Under the pieces are notes generated by a model. It saw only the letters and a program-made list of their open reading frames with translations. It was not told the DNA's origin and ran no database searches. This document shows positions 1-6,103 of a DNA stretch of 8,488 nucleotides, one piece after another. The position numbers and the translations under genes are program-made. The stretch is from CAYJAD01 sp964372165. GTDB taxonomy: Bacteria > Desulfobacterota > Desulfovibrionia > Desulfovibrionales > Desulfovibrionaceae. The DNA lies in NCBI GenBank assembly GCA_964372165.1, contig CAYJPT010000104.1, forward strand, positions 1 through 8,488, given 5' to 3'. Position 1 is the stretch's first letter; the number at the start of each line of letters is the position of its first letter.

Positions 1-1
1 C

Positions 2-1558
2 TCATCTGTCAGTCGTATGTACAGTATGGGCAATCTTTGCAAGCGGTTTGGAGAATTTATCGCGGGAGATTATTCAACAGAAAAAGAAAAATTGCCCGTC
101 GAACCTGTAAGCACGGTTAATCTTGCGGAATGGGAGGCGTTTATAGAAGAAAAACGCCATTTCAGACGTCCAAACCCCATAAAAAAACGAAACCAAGAAA
201 TTGCTAAGGCGAAAGAACGCCATAAGGAAGAGCGTAAACATGTAATAAATACTTTAAAATCGCACGGAATTTCTATTCTTAATATCGCCCGATATTTTTT
301 AGCTAAACAGCAAAAAGAGGAATTGCAGACCATTCACGAAGAATATAAGAAAAAACCGAAAGTGCATACTCCATATTCAAATTTTGAGACTTGGCTTACT
401 CAACAAAATTTACATCAAGAAGCTAATAAATGGCGATACAGACGACCACTTGATGAAATTCGGCGAGGTGCAATAACCATTTCAGACGACACTTCGGAAG
501 AAAATCAATCTATAGAGGCAAGGAGCTTTGAGAAATACTCCCAAGCTATAGGGGCTAGTCGCTATCGAGTTACTTGTCTGAAAATGGAAAAAGACGGCAG
601 TAAAAAAGTCTTTGTTCTCGACAAAAGAAATGGAGAAAGCAAAGGCTTTACGGCAGAAGAAATGCCCCACAGATTGCCACAAATGCAAAGACTTCAAAAT
701 AGTATGGAGAATATCTACTATACGCCTTTATCAGACGACAAGCACCATATCTTAATTGATGATATGACAGCAGAAAGCTTAAGGAGATTTAAAAGAAATG
801 GTTATGAACCTGCTGTAATTTTGGAAAGCTCCTCCGATAACTATCAGTGTATATTGACAATTCCAAAATTGAATAGCTCTTTTGACCGTGAAATAGGCAA
901 TAAACTTACAAAAGGATTGAATGAAATCTACGGAGATAAGAACTTATCGGGTTGCATACACCCACACAGAGCTCCGGGCTTTGGTAATTTTAAGGCAAAA
1001 TATCAAAATGAAGATGGCTCTTTCCCAAGAGTAAAATTACATAAAGCCGAAAAAACGGAATGTTCAAAAGCATTTAAAATTTCAAAAGACCTTTTACACG
1101 AATATAAAGAAAGCGAGCAAGCAAAAAAAGCCCGAGAATTAGAGGTTAATAACCCAATATCATCGCCGTTAGTCAGCGGTAGCCCAACAAAAGCTTACTA
1201 TTATCATTATATCAATATCCGCAATCACATGGAAATACAAGATTTTTCAAGAATGGACGCAATGGTTGCTTTAAGAATGAGGGCGACAGGACACAGTCCA
1301 CAAGCAGTCTTTGAGGCTATACAAGAATGTGCTCCCAATGTGCGTTGGAAAGAGAACAGAAATTGGGAAAAATGCGCTGAACGCACTGCCAATTATGCCT
1401 TTGGCGTTGCAGGGGATATAGCTTTACGAGATTATGAGGGCTATTTAAAATACTGGTATAAAATTGAGCACGGTGAATTTCCTAAAGAGGGAGGAACTCA
1501 AGAACAGAAAGGACAACAAGTGGAAAACCAAGCTCCTACACCACGATTTAGAATGTAA
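2..1558 (+). CDS. Relaxase/RepB-primase-type mobilization protein, C-terminal part (5' partial)
   Basis: The reading frame is open to the left edge, so the gene probably starts outside the window; the first internal Met is at 17. Numbering from that Met, residues about 231-345 resemble the RepB primase domain that is fused to MobA-type relaxases on IncQ-like plasmids. Visible marks are a hydrophobic strand followed by an acidic pair (IDDM, D248-D249), the TAESLRRFKRNGYEPAVILE stretch, a SxDNYQ motif at about 273-277, and the basic HPHRAPGFGNFKAK signature at 315-328. Residues 40-115 are very rich in Lys, Glu and Arg and likely helical. The C-terminal region (395-485) has a Tyr-rich segment and conserved-looking Trp and Arg residues, as seen in these mobilization proteins. 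The expected role is priming of DNA replication after conjugal transfer. The HUH relaxase domain, if present, lies upstream and is not visible. The family call is fairly sure; the exact architecture is inferred. Confidence 0.72.
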   Translation, partial: SSVSRMYSMGNLCKRFGEFIAGDYSTEKEKLPVEPVSTVNLAEWEAFIEEKRHFRRPNPIKKRNQEIAKAKERHKEERKHVINTLKSHGISILNIARYFLAKQQKEELQTIHEEYKKKPKVHTPYSNFETWLTQQNLHQEANKWRYRRPLDEIRRGAITISDDTSEENQSIEARSFEKYSQAIGASRYRVTCLKMEKDGSKKVFVLDKRNGESKGFTAEEMPHRLPQMQRLQNSMENIYYTPLSDDKHHILIDDMTAESLRRFKRNGYEPAVILESSSDNYQCILTIPKLNSSFDREIGNKLTKGLNEIYGDKNLSGCIHPHRAPGFGNFKAKYQNEDGSFPRVKLHKAEKTECSKAFKISKDLLHEYKESEQAKKARELEVNNPISSPLVSGSPTKAYYYHYINIRNHMEIQDFSRMDAMVALRMRATGHSPQAVFEAIQECAPNVRWKENRNWEKCAERTANYAFGVAGDIALRDYEGYLKYWYKIEHGEFPKEGGTQEQKGQQVENQAPTPRFRM

Positions 1559-1603
1559 GGAGAATATAATTTTTTGTATTCAAATTTTATAATTCAGACA
1601 TTA

Positions 1604-1647
1604 AAAAAACACACACTTAAAAAGTATTGTCTTATACGGTGTTTTTT
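1604..1647 (+). terminator. Rho-independent-like terminator after the mobilization gene
   Basis: Perfect 9-bp arms AAAAAACAC (1604-1612) and GTGTTTTTT (1639-1647) enclose an inner GTAT/ATAC pair (1624-1627 and 1634-1637). The right arm ends in a run of six T. It lies 46 bp after the mobilization stop codon. The stem is mostly A-T, so its strength is uncertain. Being near-symmetric, it could act on either strand. Confidence 0.5.
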
Positions 1648-1654
1648 CGTCCTT

Positions 1655-1679
1655 TAAGGAAAAAGCTTTGCTTTCCTTA
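1655..1679 (+). terminator. Second hairpin in the same intergenic gap
   Basis: TAAGGAAA (1655-1662) pairs with TTTCCTTA (1672-1679) across a 9-base loop. It follows the previous terminator directly. It has no clear T tract, so it could be a weak second terminator or simply a structured leader of the integrase gene. Confidence 0.3.
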
Positions 1680-1757
1680 TATAATCCGCTTTATAATTAT
1701 ATTCTATGCCCTTAACACAAGTTATTTGCATAGAAATTTTTATATATCGGAGGCGTT

Positions 1758-2930
1758 ATGCCAAGCTGTAATTTATCACAAGAATTTTTTGAACAACTAT
1801 TAAAAAGTAAACCAAATAAAGTTATTCATTACACCGACAAAGAATTGATAGGATTTTTATTGGAATACCGCAAGACAGGTACGGGAACATGGTATTTTCG
1901 TTATTGTAATGAAAAGAAAAAAACAAGATATTTTCGTGTAGGGAGTACAGAAGACATGAACGCTCTTCTTGCTCGTGAGGGTGCGTATCGAATTTTTAGT
2001 ATTATCCGTAATGGTGGAGACCCCGAACAAGAAATAGTTTCAAAGCCAATCCTTTTAACCGTAGAAAATTTTGTAACAGAGCGATATTTACCACATATAA
2101 AGCTAAAAAAACGGAGTTGGCGTGTTGATGAACGTATTTTAGCAACATATCTTTTCCCCGAATTTGGCGAACGCTTGTTCCATTCCATAAAACGCATTGA
2201 AATGATTGCTTGGCAAAACTCCTTGCCTACGCAAAATCTTCAAGCAACTTCTTGTAATCGTATACTTTCTGTTGTCAAAAGCATTTTTAATTGTGCTGTG
2301 CGTTGGGGCGTTTTAGACACTTTGCATAATCCTTGTCGAGACTTAACGCCTTTTCCCGAAATCACACCAAGCACACGCTATCTCAATCAAGCCTAAGCAG
2401 GACAAGTTCTTGCAGAGTTGAAGAACATGAAAAATAATAACAGTGCGTTGGCATTGCAATTATTTCTTTTTACAGGAGCAAGAAAAAGTTAAATTTTAAC
2501 GGCACGTTGGGAACATGTAAGTCTTGAAAAACGTATTTTGACCGTACCCTTATCAAAATCTGGCAAGGCAAGACATATACCTCTTTCTGATGAAGCTTTG
2601 AAGATTATCGAGGAGCTTTCACATCATAAAAACAGTGAATGGCTTTTTCCTGCCACAGACCCCACAAAGCATTTATCATCACTCTATCGCACATGGGATA
2701 AGGTACGCCAAAAATTAGATTTGCCCGATATGCGTATTCACGATTTACGCCACTCATTCGCAAGTTTGCTTGTTAATTCGGGTTGTTCTCTTTATGAAGT
2801 GCAAAAAATTTTAGGGCATCACGACCCAAGAGTTACCATGCGTTACGCTCATCTTTCACAGTCATCACTTGTGGAAGCGGCTAATCTGGTTGGGAAAAGT
2901 ATAGAGAGTTTTGATAAAAACGCAGAATAA
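1758..2930 (+). pseudogene. Tyrosine recombinase (P4-type integrase), interrupted by two in-frame TAA codons
   Basis: Read through, the frame gives 390 codons with the full layout of a phage/ICE-type tyrosine integrase. An N-terminal arm-binding region (about 15-90) includes a TWYFRY segment. A SAM-like core-binding domain (about 97-200) follows, then the catalytic domain. Catalytic residues are all visible: R242 in TGAR, K267 in SKSGK, H328 and R331 in HDLRH, H354 in LGHH, and nucleophile Y363 in MRYAH. A strong ribosome site (GGAGG, 1749-1753) precedes the ATG at 1758. Codon 213 (2394-2396) and codon 245 (2490-2492) are TAA. At the second, TGARKS-stop-ILTARW, related enzymes usually have Glu, so GAA to TAA is the likely change. 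The frame is otherwise intact, which suggests recent inactivation. The product as written would be a 212-aa fragment lacking the catalytic domain. TAA ends other genes here, so reassignment is unlikely. Confidence 0.85.
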
Positions 2931-2950
2931 AAAAAGGCAGTTCCAAAACA

Positions 2951-2966
2951 CGGACTGTCAGTAACA
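2951..2966 (+). repeat. Partial copy of the 25-bp inverted-repeat sequence
   Basis: The 16 bases CGGACTGTCAGTAACA are identical to positions 3050-3065 of the left full repeat and in the same orientation, 99 bp upstream of it. The sequence lies 20 bp after the integrase stop. It may be a remnant of, or an accessory site for, whatever recombinase or protein recognises the full repeats. Confidence 0.8.
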
Positions 2967-2988
2967 CTTCAAACAAAAACTACTGTTA

Positions 2989-3086
2989 TTATTTGTAATT
3001 ATTGAGTATTTTTTACTGTCAAGAATAGCTATATTTTGTTCTCGACAGTCGGACTGTCAGTAACAAAATATTTTTATTTGTAATTA
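2989..3086 (+). repeat. Imperfect direct repeat in the integrase-to-operon spacer
   Basis: TTATTTGTAATTA occurs at 2989-3001 and again at 3074-3086. AAGAATAGC occurs at 3021-3029 and again at 3105-3113. Both pairs follow a copy of the ACTGTCAGTAACA motif (2954 and 3053 onward). A stretch of roughly 110 bp has therefore been duplicated and has since diverged, with small length changes. Confidence 0.6.
3043..3067 (+). repeat. Left arm of a perfect 25-bp inverted repeat
   Basis: This sequence is the exact reverse complement of 3309-3333 over 25 bases. It contains an internal palindrome GACAGTC-G-GACTGTC (3044-3058). Similarity stops abruptly outside the 25 bp on both sides, as expected for a functional recombination site or the terminal repeat of a small non-autonomous element. 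Confidence 0.9.
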
Positions 3087-3272
3087 CAGAATATTATATA
3101 TTGAAAGAATAGCATTTTTGGAAAATTACTAAATCATTACTAAACAAAAATATAAAAATAATATTATGTTCTAATAAGTAAGTTGTACTAAAAATTGAAT
3201 GATTGCTAATTTATTGATTATATTATTTATTTTTATCTTTTTTTAATAAAAAATTTTTTAATTAAAAAAGCA

Positions 3273-3301
3273 TTGATTTTTTACTATAAATATCATATAT
3301 T
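3273..3301 (+). promoter_or_regulatory. Promoter-like sequence inside the inverted-repeat-bounded segment, facing the operon
   Basis: TTGATT (3273-3278), a 17-bp spacer and TATATT (3296-3301) fit the vegetative sigma-factor consensus at 4 of 6 and 5 of 6 positions. The predicted start near 3308 falls at the inner edge of the right repeat, so the transcript would begin with the repeat and read into the acyltransferase operon. In DNA this AT-rich, chance matches are common. The exact spacing and placement next to the repeat make it more credible than average. Confidence 0.5.
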
Positions 3302-3308
3302 AAAGGAG

Positions 3309-3333
3309 TTTGTTACTGACAGTCCGACTGTCG
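3309..3333 (-). repeat. Right arm of the perfect 25-bp inverted repeat
   Basis: This is the reverse-complement partner of 3043-3067. It contains the palindrome GACAGTC-C-GACTGTC (3318-3332), which would fold as a short hairpin at the 5' end of an operon transcript. It lies 120 bp before the preferred start codon of the first cargo gene. The 241 bp between the arms hold no gene. Confidence 0.9.
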
Positions 3334-3351
3334 ATATCAGAAATAATAAAT

Positions 3352-3386
3352 ATGAGATAAGGTATAGTGCATCTCATTTTATTTTT
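3352..3386 (+). terminator. Terminator- or attenuator-like hairpin in the operon leader
   Basis: ATGAGAT (3352-3358) pairs with ATCTCAT (3371-3377) across a 12-base loop and is followed by TTTATTTTT (3378-3386). It sits between the candidate promoter and the first gene, so it could attenuate the operon or block transcription entering from the integrase side. The 7-bp stem has only two G-C pairs and is therefore weak. Confidence 0.4.
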
Positions 3387-3453
3387 GATTGTTTTTCCAT
3401 ATAGATAATAGCATAACTCTAAAATTATGATTGTGTTAACAAGGATCATTAAC

Positions 3454-4245
3454 ATGAGGATATATACTAAGAATGATATAAAAGTTGCTTTAAGTAATCT
3501 TGAGCTAAAAGCCGGAGATTCAGTGCTCGTGCGTAGCGATTTACGTTATTTTGGGATGTTTGACGAAGGAACACGTAAATTGCCTGCAGCCATTTTTAAC
3601 GAACTTGCACAACTCATTGATCTTGAAAAAGGAACAATTATTGTGCCTACAGGTTCTTTAAGTCTTTGTAATACAGAAACACCTTTTAATCCTACAGATA
3701 CAAAAAGTGAACTTGGAGCTTTTTCTGAGTATGTACGAACATTGCCCGAGGCAATACGTAGTTTTCACCCTTTTTTTTCTTATACCGCTATTGGTAAAAA
3801 GGCAGATTATTTTTGTACTAACAATTCCAGACATGCATTTGGTCCGAATTCTCCAAAAGATAGAATGATAGCAGAAAATATAAAATTTATAAGTCTCGGT
3901 GCTTCTCCTAACTTCACATGTTCAACAGTTCATCATGCAGAATTTGTTGCGGGTGTTCCTTACAGATATGTCAAAGAATTTCTTCATCCGGTTATAAGAG
4001 AAAATCGTTTGGTTCGTGAGCCCTTTTATATGTACGTTACTTATCTGAATATGGATATTAAGCGGGATAAGAACAGAAAAATATGGGCTAAATATAGAAA
4101 TGAGCTTCAAAAAGTTCCATTAGGATCCGGCTTTATTTATATGTACAAATTACAAGACTTTTATGAACATTGTATAAAAATGTTTCAGGAAGATATATAC
4201 ATCTGGCTTGAAAATGAACCGGCTATCAGACCATACAATAAATAA
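3454..4245 (+). CDS. AAC(3)-family N-acyltransferase, probably acting on a sugar or biosynthetic amine
   Basis: The protein belongs to the aminoglycoside 3-N-acetyltransferase superfamily, which moves an acyl group from CoA or ACP onto an amine. Family marks are the opening KNDIKVALSNLELKAGDSVLVRSDLRYFG, an HPFFSYTAIG block, a GPNSPKDRM block, and LGASPNFTCSTVHHAEFVAGV with the conserved His before AE. The ATG at 3454 is chosen because AAGGA (3441-3445) lies 8 bp ahead and homologs begin with similar sequence. The upstream ATG at 3427 has no ribosome site and would add nine residues. The 263-aa product is cytosolic, with no signal or membrane segment. It is first in a five-gene operon with a ketosynthase and an ACP, which points to attaching an ACP-built acyl chain rather than to drug resistance. 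AAC(3)-like proteins are also found in the Campylobacter flagellin glycosylation locus (recalled, not searched). The family is sure; the substrate is inferred. Confidence 0.85.
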   Translation: MRIYTKNDIKVALSNLELKAGDSVLVRSDLRYFGMFDEGTRKLPAAIFNELAQLIDLEKGTIIVPTGSLSLCNTETPFNPTDTKSELGAFSEYVRTLPEAIRSFHPFFSYTAIGKKADYFCTNNSRHAFGPNSPKDRMIAENIKFISLGASPNFTCSTVHHAEFVAGVPYRYVKEFLHPVIRENRLVREPFYMYVTYLNMDIKRDKNRKIWAKYRNELQKVPLGSGFIYMYKLQDFYEHCIKMFQEDIYIWLENEPAIRPYNK

Positions 4246-4268
4246 TCAATAAATTTACGGTAAAAACT

Positions 4269-5189
4269 ATGATAGGTATACAAGGTATTGGATCATATAT
4301 TCCAAACACATATGTTGAAACAAATTCTCTTCTTGACAAGTTTAACGTAACCAAAGAATTTATCACTGAAAAAACAGGTTTTTTAAAATTGGCACGAAAA
4401 GCAAAAGATGAAAATATTGTTGATATGTGCGTAAAAGCGTATGAAGAATATTGCGTACAAAATCCGGCTGTTTCCGATATAGATTTTGATTTTATTTGTT
4501 TATGTACGCAAACTCCCGAAACAACCCTTCCACACTTATCTGCAAAATTACAATCTCGTTTGGGTTTATCACAACACTCTGCAAGCTTTGATATTTCGAT
4601 CGGGTGCTCAGGGTATGCTTATGGACTTGCAATAGCAATTGCTTTTATGGAGAAAACAGGCTTAAAAAATGGATTGTTTTTTACATGTGATCCATATTCT
4701 CCACATATTGCTGATGATGATAAAAATATGCAACTTCTTTTTGGGGATGCGGCAACGGTTACACATCTTTCTCATAGCCCACTTTTTGCAGTTGGTGATT
4801 TTGCCTTTGAAACTTTTGGCGAACAAGCAAATGTATTGGCTTTAGCCGATAATGGGTTTATTCATATGGATGGAAGAGCTATATTTAATTTTGCTGTACG
4901 TCCTGTTGTAAAGCATTTGCAAGCCATACAAGAAAAAAACGAAGAGCAAGATATATATCTTTTGCATCAAGCCAGTTATTTTATGATAGATATGGTGCGT
5001 AAATCTGCACAGTTACCAACTGAAAAAGTTCCTTTCATGGCAACATATTATGGAAATACAGTTTCTTCAAGTATCCCTTTATTACTTAAAGAATGTATAC
5101 ATTCTGACAATTGCAACAATATAGCTATTTGTGGCTTTGGTGTTGGCTTAAGCATATCTTCGGCATTGCTGAAGAGAATACTTTCCTAA
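4269..5189 (+). CDS. FabH-like beta-ketoacyl-ACP synthase III
   Basis: This 306-aa protein has the thiolase-fold KAS III layout and length. It condenses a primer acyl-CoA with malonyl-ACP, or transfers acyl groups in variants of the family. The catalytic triad is complete: C113 in DISIGCSGYAYG, H233 in LLHQAS, and N263 in YGNTVSSSIP. The GDAATVTHL motif (159-167) matches the family GDGA box, and the C-terminal GFGVGLS matches the usual glycine-rich end. It differs from housekeeping FabH in a short, divergent mid region and in the lack of other fatty-acid genes nearby. It starts 23 bp after the acyltransferase stop with only a weak ribosome site, which suggests translation within a shared transcript. 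The adjacent ACP gene is its likely partner. The primer and the product are unknown. Confidence 0.9.
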   Translation: MIGIQGIGSYIPNTYVETNSLLDKFNVTKEFITEKTGFLKLARKAKDENIVDMCVKAYEEYCVQNPAVSDIDFDFICLCTQTPETTLPHLSAKLQSRLGLSQHSASFDISIGCSGYAYGLAIAIAFMEKTGLKNGLFFTCDPYSPHIADDDKNMQLLFGDAATVTHLSHSPLFAVGDFAFETFGEQANVLALADNGFIHMDGRAIFNFAVRPVVKHLQAIQEKNEEQDIYLLHQASYFMIDMVRKSAQLPTEKVPFMATYYGNTVSSSIPLLLKECIHSDNCNNIAICGFGVGLSISSALLKRILS

Positions 5190-5215
5190 TTTTAAATTTT
5201 TATGGGGTGTTTAAA

Positions 5216-5452
5216 ATGGCAATTACAGTTCAAAATATTTTAGATATTTTATCAAGTGTGAATACAAATGCGAATATTAGCAATATTGATCCCGATAAAC
5301 CCATAACTGATTACGGACTTGATTCTTTAGATATGATGAACCTCTATTTTCAAATTGAAGAAAAATTGGGTGTCTCTGTTAATGTGGATGAGAACACTGA
5401 TACATCACAACTACTTTCTATAAATCAAATTATTGAATATTGTAATAAGTAG
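5216..5452 (+). CDS. Acyl carrier protein
   Basis: This small acidic protein of 78 aa has the standard ACP length and helix pattern. The phosphopantetheine attachment serine is S37 within DYGLDSLDMMNLYFQIEEKLGV, which matches the family DSL motif and the following recognition helix. The ATG at 5216 is chosen because GGGGTG lies just upstream and the protein then has normal ACP length. A longer frame beginning at 5111 would overlap the end of the ketosynthase gene and add an unrelated sequence. It follows the ketosynthase by 26 bp and precedes the next gene by 6 bp. It is probably dedicated to the pathway encoded here rather than to bulk fatty-acid synthesis, because no other fatty-acid genes are linked. 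It needs a host phosphopantetheinyl transferase. Confidence 0.92.
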   Translation: MAITVQNILDILSSVNTNANISNIDPDKPITDYGLDSLDMMNLYFQIEEKLGVSVNVDENTDTSQLLSINQIIEYCNK

Positions 5453-5458
5453 TGTCAC

Positions 5459-6067
5459 ATGCAAGATTTTACTCTTATAGCTATTCCCTTCTGGGGTGAA
5501 CGAACATACGTACACTCAAGTCAAATCTTGGATTTTTTATATAGCCTTGCAAATGAAAATGCATGGAATGTTACGCATCTTTCACTTAAAATACTAAGCC
5601 CGATTAAAACTCAAATTAAATATAAAATAACCAAACAAATACCGGAAAAAGCTCCAAATGCTCTCTGTAAATTGGATTTTGAAAATAATGAATTTTTGTA
5701 TGTATCTTTATACGAAGAAGGAACATTAATAAACAACAGTAGTTACGATGATGAGCTTGAACTTATTTCAAATGCTCAAATAGATTGTAAAGTCGGCAAT
5801 GCAAGAATTTTTTGCCCGCAAGGAAAACGCTTTTTTGCAACACTTATTGCGTTGAACAAATTACTCAATATTGAAAAAACTCAAAAAAAAGAAAAATGGC
5901 TTGTGGCACAAGTGGATATGTCTGCTCCTTTTGCAAATATTAATAATGATAGTGAAATTTACTTAATCATTCAAAACTGTATTAACAATACAATGGTGCG
6001 GACACAAATTAGCATTAATGATGAAATTTGCGGCTTTACAACATTTAAGCGTGTATCTGCAATTTAA
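5459..6067 (+). CDS. Unrecognised 202-aa protein, possible hotdog-fold acyl-thioester enzyme
   Basis: No family is recognised with confidence. The protein is cytosolic-looking, with no signal peptide or transmembrane helix. The N-terminal half has an IPFWGERTYVHSSQILDFLYSLA segment in which R15, Y17 and H19 are followed by a helix. The C-terminal half has a helix (LIALNKLLN, about 128-136), then strands WLVAQVDMSAPF and a long hydrophilic/hydrophobic alternation ending in EICGFTTFKRV. A helix followed by strands of this kind, present twice, is reminiscent of a double hotdog fold as in dehydratases and thioesterases that act on ACP-bound chains. The gene starts only 6 bp after the ACP stop, so it is almost surely co-translated with it and may act on the ACP-bound product. 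The fold call is an inference from pattern, not a match. Confidence 0.8.
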   Translation: MQDFTLIAIPFWGERTYVHSSQILDFLYSLANENAWNVTHLSLKILSPIKTQIKYKITKQIPEKAPNALCKLDFENNEFLYVSLYEEGTLINNSSYDDELELISNAQIDCKVGNARIFCPQGKRFFATLIALNKLLNIEKTQKKEKWLVAQVDMSAPFANINNDSEIYLIIQNCINNTMVRTQISINDEICGFTTFKRVSAI

Positions 6068-6103
6068 ATAATATGTATGAACTTATTTTAAGTAGGTTAC
6101 TTT

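Noticed and set aside
2394..2492. TAA reassigned to Glu or another amino acid, given TAA codons within the integrase and AlpA-like frames
   Set aside because: TAA properly ends the mobilization protein, acyltransferase, ketosynthase and 202-aa genes at family-consistent lengths, and none of the five cargo genes contains an internal TAA. Gene decay is simpler.
2931..3333. CRISPR array
   Set aside because: Only two full repeat copies in inverted orientation plus one partial copy, with no regular spacers and no cas genes.
3385..3417. Fixed promoter downstream of the switch (TTGTTT with CATAAC, or TTGATT with TAATAG)
   Set aside because: Matches are weak or badly spaced. Kept in mind as a possible source of basal expression, but not supported enough to list.
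3427..3453. Upstream ATG as the start of the acyltransferase
   Set aside because: There is no ribosome site before 3427, whereas AAGGA is ideally spaced before 3454 and the family-like sequence begins there.
3771..3778. T8 tract in the acyltransferase, and A8 tracts at 5883-5890 and 6486-6493, as slippage-based phase-variation sites
   Set aside because: Runs of eight A or T are expected by chance in DNA this AT-rich, and the frames are all intact. They are too short to claim switching without read evidence.
3454..4245. Aminoglycoside resistance gene
   Set aside because: The superfamily matches, but the operon with KAS III and ACP and the divergence from clinical AAC(3) enzymes favour a biosynthetic acyltransferase.
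5111..5215. Extended N-terminus of the ACP overlapping the ketosynthase
   Set aside because: The added residues are an out-of-frame reading of the ketosynthase end. The ATG at 5216 has a GGGGTG site and gives normal ACP length.
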